This document shows positions 1-13,480 of a stretch of 64,000 nt of DNA, piece after piece (positions within the stretch are counted from its first letter, which is position 1; every line of letters starts with the position of its first letter). The notes below the pieces were generated by a model. The model did no database searches. It was not told the DNA's origin and worked only from the letters and a program-made list of their open reading frames with translations. Origin of the DNA: Aphis gossypii (Eukaryota; Arthropoda; Insecta; Hemiptera; Aphididae); assembly GCF_020184175.1 (NCBI RefSeq), contig NC_065531.1, positions 79,082,604 to 79,146,603 of the forward strand, given 5' to 3'. The position numbers and the translations under genes were made by a program.

Positions 1-3000
1 TCATGCGGTATTATAATAATGTATGTCGCACCCTAGAATATTGTATAATATTTAACATTTATTAGTTATTGTACCTATATACTTATTATTATTATAAATT
101 ACAATGCTTACTAACGTTTATCTTCATTAGTATAAAAATGGACTTTTGACAGAAATATAGTTCTTGTTTTTATAGTATAGGTAAATAATAATATAATAAA
201 TTATAATATATTATATTATAAGCACAAATGTTGTATCGACATTTGAACCCGTGAATACCGAATATTGTAATTTAGTAAATATAGTAGGTATGTTACAATT
301 TTAAACATTTTTGTTTGTTAAGATTTTAATTTATTTGTGTGGTCAAATTTAGTGGCCACTGGCCAGATTAGGAAAATTTTACAATATACATACATTTCTG
401 GTTATTTTCACAATGTTGTAGTATTCCGAGAAATGTAGCAGAGCAAGCTAACATTATTTTTTTAAATGATATACGTAGTAGGTACTTATATCGAGATTCG
501 AGAGTTATGTCGGGGCTACTGATCTATGTATTAAATTTTATTATATTAATAAGGGAATAAAAAATGTCAAAAAAATATGTTGTCTATTTACTATTGAAAG
601 TTAGTATACACAAATAATAAATATAATTAATAATATGTACTTTAAAATGTGATTATTTGATTATAGTATACACTCATCATTATCTTGAAAAGTATTTAAG
701 CTTTTGAAATATTTTTTTAGATATTTTAAAGTCGTCACAAAACTATTTCAAAAACTATTATTTTTAGAAAATAAGTATTTATCTAAAGAATTATAAAGAA
801 TTAGCGTACATGATATCTATATTATATTGTATAAGTCTTAATAATTTCAATTCGCATTGTTTTTTACTGAATTAATGATGATATACAGTTGTTTATAATT
901 GATTTTTAAGTATGTATTCTTTGCAGTAGTTATAAAGCCATTGAAAAATCTATCAAAGTTGTATATGTATCTATGATATAGCCGCTAGGTAGGTATAAAA
1001 TATTTTAACAACGGAAAAAGTCTATTATACATATACGTTATACGTATAACATGCACACCTATTTTATATTTGTTGTTCGCGCACGAGGTGAATACACTAT
1101 ATAATTTAGTCTTACATTTATTTATATATAACTATAGTTCCTTAGCTATTAATCAGGTTTTAATTTTACTGGTGGAATATTAATTCTTATCGCATTATTA
1201 AAATAGTCTTTGTGAAAAGGAAATATCTATATTATAATGCCTAAATTGTAGTGATGTATACTTTTTTCGTCATTATTTATTTATTATTGCAAAAATAATT
1301 GTATTTAGTTTGATAATTATATATTATTAAGTCGTCTGTATTTGTGTAAGTAATAAGCAAACTATATTTGCATCACTGCTTATTTTAAAGAAGACCTAAG
1401 GTTTTGCTTTTTGAAGCGTAATTTAAATTGTTATATTATGTATAGAAGTAAAATTGTATTAAAACTTAAATTATAAAAGGAATGAATTCTACTTATTACA
1501 ATAATTAATTTAAATAGATGACTTAATTAAAATGTGTAGTTCAGTTCTTAATATAAATTACGAATTATGTATGGAATTTGTACACACTAATACGTATATT
1601 TATGGTTGTAAATATTTATTTATAATATTATGTAAAATAGTTTTAAACAAGTTTACTTATAGTCACTAAAACTGTGTAACCATTTATGAATTGACTCGGT
1701 TATGATGATAACGTGATAAGAACATTTTGGATTAAACGGAGAAACTTCGTAACAAAGGTTTTTGAAATGATTCGGGTGTTCAAAAGTGAACACAATGTAT
1801 ACAAGAGGAATATAGAACTGATAGTTAATTTGATTGTAAATTTATAAAGTAAGGTAGTTTCTCTAAAACAAAAGCGTTATAACCACTGATTACATACAAA
1901 TGAACACGACTTTTTAAATTGTATATCATTATATTCATTGATATAATATATATTATGTTTGAGATACTCCTCTGCTTGGTGGAAAAGTTTTGAAAGATGT
2001 TGATAAATATTATAAAAAACCATCTATTTTAAATTATATTGTTGAAATGTTTATGTTATCAACAATGTATAAATATTTAATTTTAACATTATACAATTTT
2101 AAAGTTTATATTGATTAAATTTTTCTTTGGAAAAATAACTATAATATACAGTTATAATTGTTATAGTTTGCAAGTGTTCATTGAAATTATAAAAAAATAT
2201 ATAAATTGAAACTCTTAAAAAATAAAATCCGCACTAGCTTAGTTCAACAGTTAATGAATGTTGGTAACTATAATTATTTTTTGGCAGTCAAATGTTGTTT
2301 TCCCCGAGTAATCTATCATTTATACCTACTGCAGTACACTGTCATCCCAAGTTTGAAAGATAATAAAAACGAAAATTAAAACCCATCCATTAGTCTGGCG
2401 AATGATTTTTTTTACTTCCACTCTTGATATATAAATCCTATCGACCTGTAGGATCAATTAGTGACTGCTAAACCCGAAAATCAAAACGTTACAGAGGGAA
2501 TGCCATCGCGTAATTCCTCGGTTCATTTCGTTCACTTTAATGGGCCTTCGATAAGCCGCCTCACATTGTTAAATCCCCCTATATATACACGAATACGTCA
2601 ATACCGCTTATAATACATATATTATGGAGTAAAAAACATTAATTTATATAGAACTGTTATTTTACAATTATTTTATCCGAGAATCCAACTATGTATGTAT
2701 TGTGTAGAAAAATATGTTTTGTGTGCGTTTCTCATAAATTATAATTATAAGTAGGTAGCATACAATCTTTTTTGTATAAAATATTGTATAGTTAATTGTT
2801 CCAAATATTCGTTTTAGTAATTTTTTTAAAATTACATTTTATGAAAAAGCATATCGTTGTAAAAGTCAAACATTTGATTAAGATTCAGTTTTTTAAATCT
2901 ATCTTATGTATAATTTTTATATTGGTAATTTTCAAAATGTTATGGCATTTGAGGACGTAGTTGATTACACCTATTTAGTACGTTTTATAAAATGTTTTTA

Positions 3001-5116
3001 TTTGTAATCAATGGCTGGTTAGCTTTTTTTACCTTAATAAACTGCAGATAGTAAAAAGAATGGTTTACTCGAATCCGATATTGTTACCTAGTAAACGATG
3101 ACTGCATAGTTCATGTTTTGTATAATAGATGATTATTAATTATACTCATTATCTCTAAAAGTATTAACATTTTTTGAAGTATTATTTTTATGTATTATAA
3201 TGTTACAAAAAATTATTTAAAAAATCATTTTGAAAAATTATAAAGTTAATACTTTATGAGGTAGCAACAGTAAAAATAATTACCCTGTAGATATACATTA
3301 ATGATGTATATATGTTTTAAATTTCATTTTCCTATGCAGATATATTTCTGAGAGTTTTGATGTATAAATAGTTATAGCTTATAAGTTTAGAATTTAAAGT
3401 TTTTATGAGCAGACTGCTAAGACCAAAGTTTTGCCTAGCATACCCTTGTTCCACTCACCACTCTGTTTATTCAAGCTTAAAATACTTATTACTAATTAAC
3501 TAATCGTTTGAAATTCACAAAAATATATTTGGAATATGAAATTCGACATGAATATTTATTGAGACAACAAGTAAGAAACTAGAAGATTATAGTTGGTTAC
3601 CTGCTTTGTAATTGAAGAATTATAATAATAATATTAAAATAAGTTGGTAGTTAATATATTGATTGTGCCAGTTATGTATAGTAAAAAAAACAAAAAAATC
3701 ATTTAAAATATAATTTATTCAAATAATGTTTGTATCATTAATTTTCTTCAAAAGATTTATTTTACGATTGTATTAATTTAAATTTGCGAAATTTCCGTAT
3801 ACATATACCGCAGAGAGCATTCGAATAGAATTAATTTTCACCAACTGTTTGTATAGCGTTTACCAAAACGGTACATAAGCATTTATAAATAATATATATC
3901 AAAATATCTCGCATATACAAGCATATTAAGTAAATATCTTAATCCTTTTAAGTAATACGCAATAGTGGAAGTATACTGTGTCTTTTTGTTTAGTTTTGTA
4001 GTTAAACAACAAGAGAACGATACATATACATATAAATTGTATATAATAATAATATATTTAGGAATGCGTTAACACAGTTTTTAAAATCAATTAACATTCA
4101 TGTTAATATTATACTTACTATGTAATTATTGTCTTTAATACACAGTAGAATTTTGTCTCGCAGTGTTTGTATTCATTTTTTAATTACAACTATAGTAATG
4201 GAATTTCTATTTAGTCCCTTCAACAATCAAAAGACGTTCGAATACTCGCGAGACATCGCTATTGTACATAATCCTATATGTATGACGTGTAAATTCTATT
4301 CACGGCATCTATTGTTTTTAGAAAAAAAAATGCATTGTTTAAAAACTTTATGTAATTCAATTTTTTAGATTTTAAATTTTTACTTTATTAATAAATTTTA
4401 TTATAATTGTTTTACATCGTGTTACCGTAGTATACATGATTTGTCTAAGATTATTTTTCAGTTTGGATAGCGGAGTTTTTATATAGGTTAATTATTATGT
4501 TATATACATTCACCTAATGCACTATGCCCAATACTTATAAATTTATTTTGTTTAGTTATTAAATACTATATATTACGTACTATTTGATAAGTATCTATAA
4601 TTGATGTAATTTTTCTATAATTTACTAAGATACGAATTAATTACCTAATACATTCACACATAATAATATTATATTTTATTATTTATTTTTTTTTTTAATA
4701 AATCAAGATTTTCCTTGTTTAAACGGGAATATGAACCGATACCTATACTCTAATATATTGTATAATAATATGAACTGTTATAACATTATATTATAATAAA
4801 CGTATTGGGAATATAATAATTATTTAAATTTTTTATGGATTACGTTTTTAAAACGTTATATAAAAAAAAAATAAACATTGAACTTGTAAGTAACCAAGAG
4901 TTATCCATTTATATATTTAAATCCGGTTTTAATGCTATTGGAATTATTTTGTCGTTAATTATGTACAAGGTGGATCAACGTGGTTTTTCTTTTAACCGTG
5001 TTTTAGACACGGGGATACACGGTGGTCCATCCTAGGTATATTCGAATTGTTTTTCTAATTTATTTTATTGCTGACAAAATGTTTAATACATGTTTTGTAC
5101 TTGTGAACAATTGCAG
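1..5116. other. AT-rich non-coding DNA (intergenic or intron)
   Basis: No gene is supported here. The stretch is dominated by A/T runs and short TA-rich words, and open frames are short and random-looking. A slightly GC-richer, CpG-containing patch at about 2440-2580 interrupts the AT background and could be a regulatory or conserved block, but it has no clear splice signals. A 79-codon frame at 4129-4368 begins at a TTG and shows no recognisable domain, so I do not call it a gene. Confidence 0.6.
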
Positions 5117-5251
5117 GCGATCGAACTACGTCCGCCAATCTAGCCGTCAGTGTAAAGCTAAAGGGAAACTCCGTGACTATGGCGGTATAATGCAGTGTGA
5201 ATTTAGTTTTCGCAGATCAGCTACGCCTACCGAAAATCGTATCGATCACAG
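5117..5251 (+). CDS. Candidate internal exon, 135 nt, product unknown
   Basis: The block is preceded by an acceptor-like ATTGCAG and followed by the donor-like CACAG|GTAATT. It is clearly richer in G, C and CpG than the DNA on either side. Only one of the three forward frames is open across it: the one whose first full codon is CGA at 5118. It encodes about 44 residues that start RSNYVRQSSRQ and end near PTENRIDH, basic and Ser/Arg-rich. The other two frames hit stops (TAG, TAA). The length is a multiple of three. The polypyrimidine tract upstream is poor. The open phase (two nucleotides carried out) does not match the phase-0 ends of the exons at 38 and 48 kb, so if real it may be non-coding leader or part of another transcript. 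A fragment of a repeat is the main alternative. Confidence 0.3.
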
Positions 5252-5843
5252 GTAATTTAAAAAAATTCAAAACATCATATCGTAATAGTACTAGTGTTTA
5301 GGGAAAAATGCGCACGGTTTGCACAACGCGATGATAATGCGTCTTTAATGAACTATCTCGGTATCTTGGTGCGGGAATTTATGGGTACGCAATAATATTT
5401 TATTGATTACAATATTATATATATTATTATTACAACTGTGGGTATACGATGGTAGAATAATTATTATAGCCGTTTGCAATCCCCGCGGTATAACGTAAAA
5501 CGTATTAATCTTTTACAGAATTGCGTGACCTTGTGATCCATTTCGCTCGGTGCGCGATTTTTGCGATTTTCGACGAACGGACAGACTATTATCGGACGAC
5601 AAGTGTTCGGTATCGCGGCACACGTATTATACAATGATAATATATATATATATATTATATATATGTATAATATTATTGTGTTTTACGGCGTCAGCAGATT
5701 ATTATAATATTTTACAATAATAATATTATATTATTACAATACGATTACGATCGTCCACCGTGCAGCGGCGGCTGTGTGTAACGGCACACTAAAACGATAA
5801 TGATTATAAAATAATTAACAATAAAAAATATATTGTAATTTTA
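5252..5843. other. AT-rich spacer before CpG island
   Basis: Contains TA microsatellite tracts (about 5640-5665) and several ATTATA runs. CpG content rises toward the right end as the island begins. No coding frame is supported. Confidence 0.5.
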
Positions 5844-5979
5844 TTACGGCCGTCGACGGTGGGTGACGACGACGAGGAAGGACGTCGTCGTCGTCGTCGC
5901 CGCACGCTCTGTATAACTCGCGTTATTAACCATTAAACATATACACCTATACACCGCGAGCGCATACCGCTCTGCCTTA

Positions 5980-6030
5980 CACACACACACAAACACAAAT
6001 ACACAAACACACAAACACAAACACACACAC
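5980..6030. repeat. CA-rich microsatellite
   Basis: Imperfect CA repeat with AAACACA interruptions. Its reverse complement creates the Cys/Val-rich frames seen on the minus strand, which are therefore not genes. Confidence 0.9.
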
Positions 6031-6116
6031 GAGCGCGCGCAGGTTTTCATGGTGGCGCACATCTGCCTCTCGGGCCGAACGAGCACGCACGCACGCACAC
6101 GTATGCAACAACTCGC

Positions 6117-6142
6117 GTATAATAATAATAATAATAATAATA
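6117..6142. repeat. AAT trinucleotide repeat
   Basis: Short uninterrupted AAT/ATA array inside the CpG island. It produces the poly-Asn and poly-Ile runs seen in overlapping frames. Confidence 0.9.
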
Positions 6143-6193
6143 CGGTCTGTGAAAGAAAAAATATTGTACACACGCACACGCACCGCCGCGCGC

Positions 6194-6213
6194 GTACGTA
6201 CGTACGTACGTAC
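6194..6213. repeat. GTAC self-complementary tetranucleotide repeat
   Basis: Five tandem GTAC units directly after CGCGC. Each unit is its own reverse complement, so the array can fold into a hairpin or cruciform. Confidence 0.85.
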
Positions 6214-6289
6214 AAACACGTCACGTGGTGGGGGGACGTGGGGTCTGACGACGACGGCGACTATATTGCTATACGACGAATAGGGTAGG

Positions 6290-6831
6290 GTGTGCTGGCT
6301 CTGTGCTGCGATATACGTGTGCGTCGCCGTGCCCGTCGCCGAGCCGCGTCTGTTGTGTCGGCGAGTGCTGCGTGTGTGCGTGTGCGTGTCTATCTCTCTC
6401 CGTGGCTCCGCGTGTCGTCGATTATTCGAATCGTCGTCGTCGTCGTCGCTGCTGTTGCTGCTTTGCGTTTTCGAGCTTATCGCGCGCGAGTCCGTTTTAA
6501 TGTTACGGCCGTTCGCATAAAGTACGTCGTTGTAATACATAAAATCGCATCCGTCCGGAGTGTGTTTCGCGCCATGCCGTAGTGAACGCGCGAAAAAAAT
6601 CGAAGAAAACTCGCGCCAAAAGAATCCCCTTGAAACGTCTCCGTCATTTCGGCGGGACAATTGCAGCAGCTGCACCGGGGCGGGTTTTCTATCTCACCCC
6701 TTACGCCTACCGCCGCATTCGTTAGCGTCCAAACGGAGTTTATACGTCCAAATCAAAGCGTCCGCGACCGTCTGCAGAGCAGTCCGTCACGTCCAAATCT
6801 GTCCGGTCGCTCGCCCGATCCACCGGTGTCA
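6290..6831 (+). other. Candidate 5' UTR first exon ending at a strong donor
   Basis: The right end is a strong donor, GTGTCA|GTAAGTAAG, with a second overlapping GTAAGT four bases later. The body is GC-rich and contains only very short AUG-started frames (for example ATG CCG TAG near 6574 and an ATG TTA frame near 6500 that stops after six codons), as in a non-coding leader. The left end is not defined by sequence: I place it at the start of the dense CpG stretch and it could be hundreds of bases off. The natural partner is the acceptor at 21152, which precedes a start ATG, giving a leader intron of about 14 kb. The second donor at 8491 may offer an alternative first exon to the same acceptor. 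Confidence 0.35.
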
Positions 6832-8415
6832 GTAAGTAAGTACTCCCGTCATATTTAATGGTAGAATCGTATGTCCCGCTCACGGCATTACTCTGATTTG
6901 TATACCGCCAAAATCCTCTTTTGACCCTTCCCCGACCGAGTTCGCGGTTATTGCAGTAGTACACCTAGTCGTAACACGACGATATAAGGGATGACGAGAG
7001 ACTTTAAGGAGTGCGACGCGCTGGCAACAGTCGACGGGGTGAATCGATTTCGCTAATAGGGTGGTCGGCGGAGGAATTCGATAGATCGCGATCGCCCGGC
7101 TACTATTTTTTTTTTTTTTGTTCTATAAACCGAGTGCGACGACACCGAACTCTGGTTCGTCTCTTTGTTTTATTCGTGTTATTATGTTGAAACAATCGTC
7201 GGTACGCACCGTGTAATGTAATGCACATTATTATAGTGTATAGGGTCCGCGTGACGTACAATGCATGATCACACATACATATACAATACGACGTGTATAG
7301 AAGAGGAAACGATACCTAAATAGTGCTGCGAGTAAATGGTGTGTACTACGAGAACACTGACTGTATTCATTCACTCTCCGCGCCCTTCGAACGGGTTCGA
7401 TTTAGTTTTCGTAGTGACGTGTGTCGTATTCCATCAGTGTACCGTCGGTTACGTACGAAATCCCCGGAAAATAGAACAAGACTGTCGCAGTTAAAAAACT
7501 CGTTTAGACGTATCGGCGAACGGACGTTTTTTACCTGTCGGTCGCGGTCGTTGCCCGACATACGTTACGTAGTAAAACGTAAATGGCGAACATAATACCA
7601 TGCGACATCGTTCGTGTAGGGCTTTACCGCAAACGCTAGTAAACATCTGGAGCCGTACTCGACACACAAGCGCGGCGTACGTACTTGTTGCTGCTCTCTT
7701 GCGATAACAGTTGTACTTGTTATAATCTTATCTCGGATCTCCCGTACACGAAAGCTTTTTCTACAGCCGTAGAATGAACATTTGCGCGATAACGTTTCGG
7801 AAATTGTGGTTTTTTGTACGTGTATCGTATATTTGGTCGTCTTGGATATCATCATATTCATAAAATCATAAGGTTGCACGGACGTCGTTGATAGGGTCGC
7901 ATTTCGACAACAATGGAACGACAGTGTTTTTTGGTCGAGTATTCCGTCTGTTTCTTTCCCACAAAACCCCCGTCGACACCGTCCGTTGTACATTATTAAT
8001 ATTATTATTATTATTAGTCGACGGTCGTTATTTTCCAGGGGATTTAAGTAACCTCTGCCGCCGCCGCCGCCACCGCCACCGCCTTCGTTATGCTCGGATA
8101 CGAGACGGGTATTTTAACTGTGCCACTCCCCGGGCACCTCCTGCCATTCCGGTCGGGCACTCGGGTATATAATAATAACAATAATATTATATTATCATAA
8201 TACATGGCAACAATCGAGTCACATCGACTGTTATCGTAAACAACTGCCACCGCCTCCGCCGCTTGTTGCACCGGGGAAAAGTGCATTTTACTCGTTTCGA
8301 TAAAACGTCGGTATATTACCTACCGTAGCAGACCGTTTTCGCAATTATATTATAATGATATTATTATACCTTTAACTTACGGCTTTTTAAAAACATAATA
8401 TTGTATAATATACCG

Positions 8416-8490
8416 TATAAATTATAATATGCGGATATTATTATTATTGTTATTACTTTTGTGCGTCGACGTCGTACGTCCGAGTCGCAA
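8416..8490 (+). promoter_or_regulatory. TATA-like box, short leader and strong donor
   Basis: TATAAATTA at 8416-8424 is followed about 70 bases later by a strong donor, GTCGCAA|GTGAGT (GT at 8491). If transcription starts the usual 30 bases or so after the TATA box, the first exon would be only about 45 nt and non-coding. TATA-like words are common by chance in this AT-rich DNA, so the support comes mainly from the donor quality and the position inside the CpG island. Confidence 0.25.
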
Positions 8491-9150
8491 GTGAGTTTCT
8501 CGCCACTGTCACTGTTAACCCTTATTCACTGACCTTTTCGTGCGAAACAATATGCATAGAGAATGGCTAGGTTACATGCTCGCGGGCAATTTAACAATCC
8601 CGTGCATTGTATTTCCACACACGCGCGCACGCACGAGCGCTCACACAGTCGCTAATTAACTACATTTACACACACACAAATCATTTATATATATGTTACG
8701 TAGGTAATATAATTCTGCGTATGTGCGCTCGTTGTCGGTCGTTCGTTGTTGGATAGGGAGGGGGTGGGCGAGCATAAATCATCGCGTCATCCGTCGGTAC
8801 GCTTCGAAGCTGCGGCCGGTCCGTCCAAAGAGGGACAGAGAGCAAAAGAGAGAGAGTGACGTACACATCGTTTACGATCGCAAGTGTAGGAAAGCTTATT
8901 TGGAAAAGCCACGTTTAACGATTGTCGTTTTCAATCTCTGATAATGATATAAATATACGATTCCTATACCTACGGGTCTTCCTCTCCTCCGCCAACAAAG
9001 TATAACGACCTGCGCCGCGACGGCCGATTGCTCTGCCGTCCGGTTTTTTTTGTTTTTTGATTTTGCGATGACGACGATTAATCTCGATTCATTGCGATGT
9101 GTTCCTGCTGTTCCCAGCGCCGCGGTAGACGTCGTTCTCACGTCGACATT

Positions 9151-9796
9151 AACATTTCCCTTGAGTGTAATATCGTATTATTATCTCGTGTAGTGTAAAA
9201 TATATTATTATATTTATATATTTAGGTTTATAGGCAGCTCAAAAAATAATAACTCGATCAAGCTTTTTTTTCCACTCTCGGCTATTCACACGATATGCGC
9301 AAAACGATTTCTTTTGATCGTCCGTTTTCATTACGGCGGTGGTTGTACACTAGTGCCAGACTACGTTTGTAGTTTCCGCTATTGCCTTTGGACGATTATT
9401 TGTTTTGTTTTTTGTGCAAGTTTAAAGTATATATATATATATATATTTTTTTTTTTATCTTCATTTTGTTTGTTGCTTTTTTCAGTAATTTAGAACAAAT
9501 AACAACGTACAAAATAAAATTAAAAAAATAAAAAACGATACAAAATATATAATGTTTTGAAAATTTGTTGTGTAAAACTAACATTGCTACAGTATTCTTC
9601 TCAGTGGTCCTATCGTGTGGATTTAAATAACTTTGAGTTTAGAACTACCGCGTGTTCGGGATTTTCTTGTGCGTGTAGAAGTTACCTGTAAATGTTTAGT
9701 AAATTATTTAATATAATCCGTATATTTTCCATTTACGCATAGGTATATTGAACAAAAAATGTTTATAATTTTGTAAAAATAAGTTTTGGTCTATAT
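9151..9796. other. AT-rich intron-like DNA
   Basis: Mostly A/T with a TA microsatellite at about 9428-9446 followed by a T run. No coding frame is supported. Confidence 0.5.
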
Positions 9797-9975
9797 TAGG
9801 GTGACCATATTTCAAAAAAAAAAAAAAAAACAGGACACTTTTTTGCAATGAGTAAAATATAGGTGTGCTGATTGTCAAAACATGAAACAATATACAATAA
9901 TTACAAAATATATGTATTATGAATACTACGAAAAACGGGACAATCCTGTTTAAAACATGACGTATGGTCATCCTA
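9797..9975. mobile_element. hAT-type MITE, 179 bp
   Basis: The ends are inverted repeats: left TAGGGTGACCATA, right TATGGTCATCCTA, matching at 12 of 13 positions when one is reverse-complemented. A second inverted match follows inside, ACAGGA with a nearby T run on the left and the same order on the right after reverse complement. The 8 bp touching the left end (GTCTATAT) and the right end (GTCTATAC) agree at 7 of 8, as expected of an 8-bp target-site duplication made by hAT transposases. It is too short to encode a transposase, so it is a non-autonomous element. A poly-A run lies inside the left arm. Confidence 0.7.
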
Positions 9976-12900
9976 GTCTATACCTAAAAATGTATACATT
10001 TATATATTATTTGTTTTTAAATTTTACATTTGTTCGTTGTTTAGATTTCAGTAAAATAGTTTCTATGATTTTTATTGATTGGTTGCAAACCTTCGCTTTT
10101 TTTAGAAAACTATTTGAAAAGTTAAAAAAAAAAATATTTGAAAAAGAATAGAATTTTTGTCAAATCTCCAATTTATTAAGTGCACAAAACTTATGGAATC
10201 AATCTTATAGTAGGAAAAGTGTGAGCGGAGTACACTGGACAATGTAATTTATTGTAAAGCCATTAGTTTTCTTGGTTAAATAAAAAACTACTGCTGTATG
10301 AATTTTGTTCTTGCCAATATAATATGTGTATTATACTTTATAAATATATCATGTTTATACATTTAAAGAGGATACACAAATACTTTTAAACAATGATGGT
10401 TAATATAAAATGGTAACCATTATCTTTTTAAATTGATTCGATAAAAGTATTTATATTTTTTTATAAATTTCTATAAGATTACCTATACCTGTAGCCTTCT
10501 AATTTAATACGATCGTTAATCAAATCGTTAATGTATATTATAAGAATATTCAAGTTTAAAATAGTTGTAGATTTCGATTTCATGGCGCGTTTTATCCGAG
10601 TGTTACAATAAATCACACTTGCCGTGTAAATTGTATTATGATATATGTTACGTTATATTTATATAATAATAATAATCATAAGCCTGGTAAAAAAAAATTA
10701 ATAATCTGCCTTAGGGAAAATAAGGAATACATCGTATATCGTACCTACCTATTCAATAATAATAATAATTATCATAACTCGGTGACTCATCGGAATTATA
10801 AAATTCCCTCGACTTCTCATTGTATATAACACTACATAAATGTGTGTTCACGTTTTCATAACACTTTTTTGTTTTTCATTTTTCGTGTAGGTAAGTACCC
10901 ACGATACGTCATATATATATATATACCTAATGTATACCGTTTAAATAAACATATATATCATAGTTTATGACAAAAATTACTAGACGATTTACTTTGAAAT
11001 TAAGATGGATCTCAGTTGCCAAGTTCTATGTATAAGTCACATTCATCACTATTCGTTATTCACCAACTTGTAGTTATATACTCGGGTCTGTTCAATTAAT
11101 TAGTTTATGGGTCACAAGAACTTACCCGTCATCGTATTACTTTCAAGTTAGTACCTATATGATGTAGTGTCTGAAAACCAAAGTGCTATTTTGAGGTTGG
11201 CTAAAATACACACGCATACACATATTATATTATGTTATTTACGAGCATACAGTGATGACTATACGTGCACTACAAGAGAGCGGATATCGGTACTTTTTGG
11301 TCGTTTTTAATGATCAATAGACGTGCGGTTATAAGTTATTCATTACTGTCAATAATTACACTTATCATGTAGATATATGCAGAGTATATGGGCAATATAA
11401 ATTTCTGCACGTATTTTGTGTTTATACTTTCGTATATATTACCGATCACCGTGAGCTTCAAAACCCCCACTTTCTAACGCGTTTTGTAGATAAATTATAA
11501 CGATAGATGTGTAATAATATGTTTACGATTATTTAACGAAACAGTTCAAAGTTTTAATTTGTTAAATTATATACTGTACATTTCGGTTTCGCGTGTAAAT
11601 TATACAACCACTGTATAATTTTACCACCGAAAACGTATTCGCGCGCGTCTTCCAATTAACAACGAAAACGTATATATGCGTAGGTATATTAATTGGACGT
11701 TTGTCAATGAGACCGTAGAGTAGAATAATATATTATTATGTACACATAACTCTTTTTATTTTACACTTACACCGAGCTCTTCTTTTAATAATTCATCTCA
11801 AGTATGATGGCTTTTTCTCGTTCATATACGCATCACCATCATCAGCCGCTCTTGTATCCGTACCACTCGATTTTCCGACAGCAGTGTTATCGCGCCGCGA
11901 GTATCTAATAATATGATATAATAATAATATATAATATGACACTATACAGTTCACAATATTGTCCGGAAACGTTTTCCCGGCTTTCGTCGCCTGTTCGTCC
12001 CATACGCACTTGTATATACATGTATGGCACACATATATATATTGTACATGCTCAAACACTCACACGAACACATATACACACTCGACCAACCGCCGCCTGT
12101 TTGGAGAATCCAAAATCGATGTGACCGACTGAAAACCGCAAACCGACGTTAATTAGCGTTATTATTTCGTATACACACCAGTTCGCCTCGTCGTGTATAG
12201 TTTGTAGTTTGCCCTATCTGAACGCAGGCCTACCCCTTTTTACTTCATCCCCTACAGTGCGTCACTCGGATTACAGCGTGGTGGTTATATCCCGCTCCCA
12301 AAACGTAGAGTGGGTATATATAAAATAATATTGTTTTAAAATCGCTATTCCTGCAAATGTTCGTGACCGCCATGATACTCACTGCACGGCATGATGAGAT
12401 CGATAAAAATATTATTATTATAATGAAACAAAATAATAAACTGTATACAAATTATAATGATTTAAATTCGTCATATCGTCGGAAATAATATTACTAAATG
12501 TTGCGGCTTGCAGTATATGGTTTTGGTTGAATTGTATTATTGACATATACTTTGTATAAAGCTTTGTATGCCTAAAAAATTGAACAAATTTAAAAATGAA
12601 GCATATTCGAATTGAAAATTCTAACGTACATTAGATACACCTATCCCCGCACGAATACCTAGTACTATTTCTACAGGTTCTAACTTATAACACACTGCAA
12701 CAATATTTCAGTTTTAATAAAATAATTTTGTAAGTTAACGAGTTGTTGTAGATTTGGGGTTTAATTCGAATTTAAGCGCAAAACATCTCCACAGAGATAA
12801 ACTGCTGGATTGCTGTTTTGGCTATCGATATATAGAGTCAGCCACTGTAATTATTGACAAAGGCATAATTACATTTATTTGACCCGTTTTTTTGTAACAT

Positions 12901-13480
12901 CATCGCCAATCATTGACGAATCTATATGAAATCTAATACCGTGAATTGTTGATGTATTTTTTTTTTTTTTTGGCTGCTCTGCCATTTAAATTAACAAATT
13001 GCTATAGGTACCCATATAAATATATACCTAATTAAAATGTATAATTGATCAGCAAAAAAATTATAAGTGGAGCTTTATAAACTTCACAGGTGTCATTTAA
13101 GCTCTCCTATAAATTTGTTAAAACTAATTGATATTATATTACCTAAATCTTATTAAACATTTTATCCAATCTTATTATCTTATATCGATGGCATCATATA
13201 CCTATACTTGTTTTTCACGGTAGTTTTTTATATTGATATTTAATAATTTTTTACAACCTGTATAGCGTATATTGTTTACTTCAATCTGGAATATGAACTG
13301 CTCATCATAAGTATTACGTATGTTCAAATAGACTTGGTCGTTTGTTGTATAATATGCAATCGTTAAAACAAATACGATATATAGTTGTGTAATTGACTGT
13401 TTTTGCAGTAACCAGCTATAATATACGTTGTTATTATTATTTTTTTTGCATCAGTATTTTTAAAATGATTTTTTTTTTAT
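9976..13480. other. AT-rich intron-like DNA with a weak GC patch
   Basis: No gene is supported. A GTAG|GTAAGTACC donor-like site lies at 10891, TA microsatellites near 10907-10924, and a moderately CpG-rich patch at about 11600-12330 that includes CA-type repeats. A T run of about 15 lies near 12958-12972. Open frames here are short and low in complexity. Confidence 0.45.

Larger units (their letters stand above)
5844..9150. promoter_or_regulatory. Large CpG-rich island, likely promoter region
   Basis: About 3.3 kb that is visibly GC- and CpG-rich, with repeated CGTCGTCGT, CCGCCGCCG and CGCGCG runs, set in very AT-rich DNA. Several frames are open here on both strands, but they overlap one another, start at GTG or TTG, and encode low-complexity peptides, as expected when stop codons become rare in GC-rich DNA. 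Two strong splice donors lie inside (6832 and 8491) with no convincing acceptor in front of them, which suits alternative first exons. In insects with gene-body CpG methylation, unmethylated promoter DNA keeps its CpGs while methylated DNA loses them, so an island like this is likely unmethylated regulatory DNA. The direction of transcription is inferred from the + strand donors. Confidence 0.5.

Noticed and set aside
5977..6675. 232-codon minus-strand frame
   Set aside because: Starts at GTG, is built from translated CA, AAT and CGT repeats (poly-Asp, poly-Ile, Cys-Val runs), and overlaps several + strand frames. Chance frame in a CpG island.
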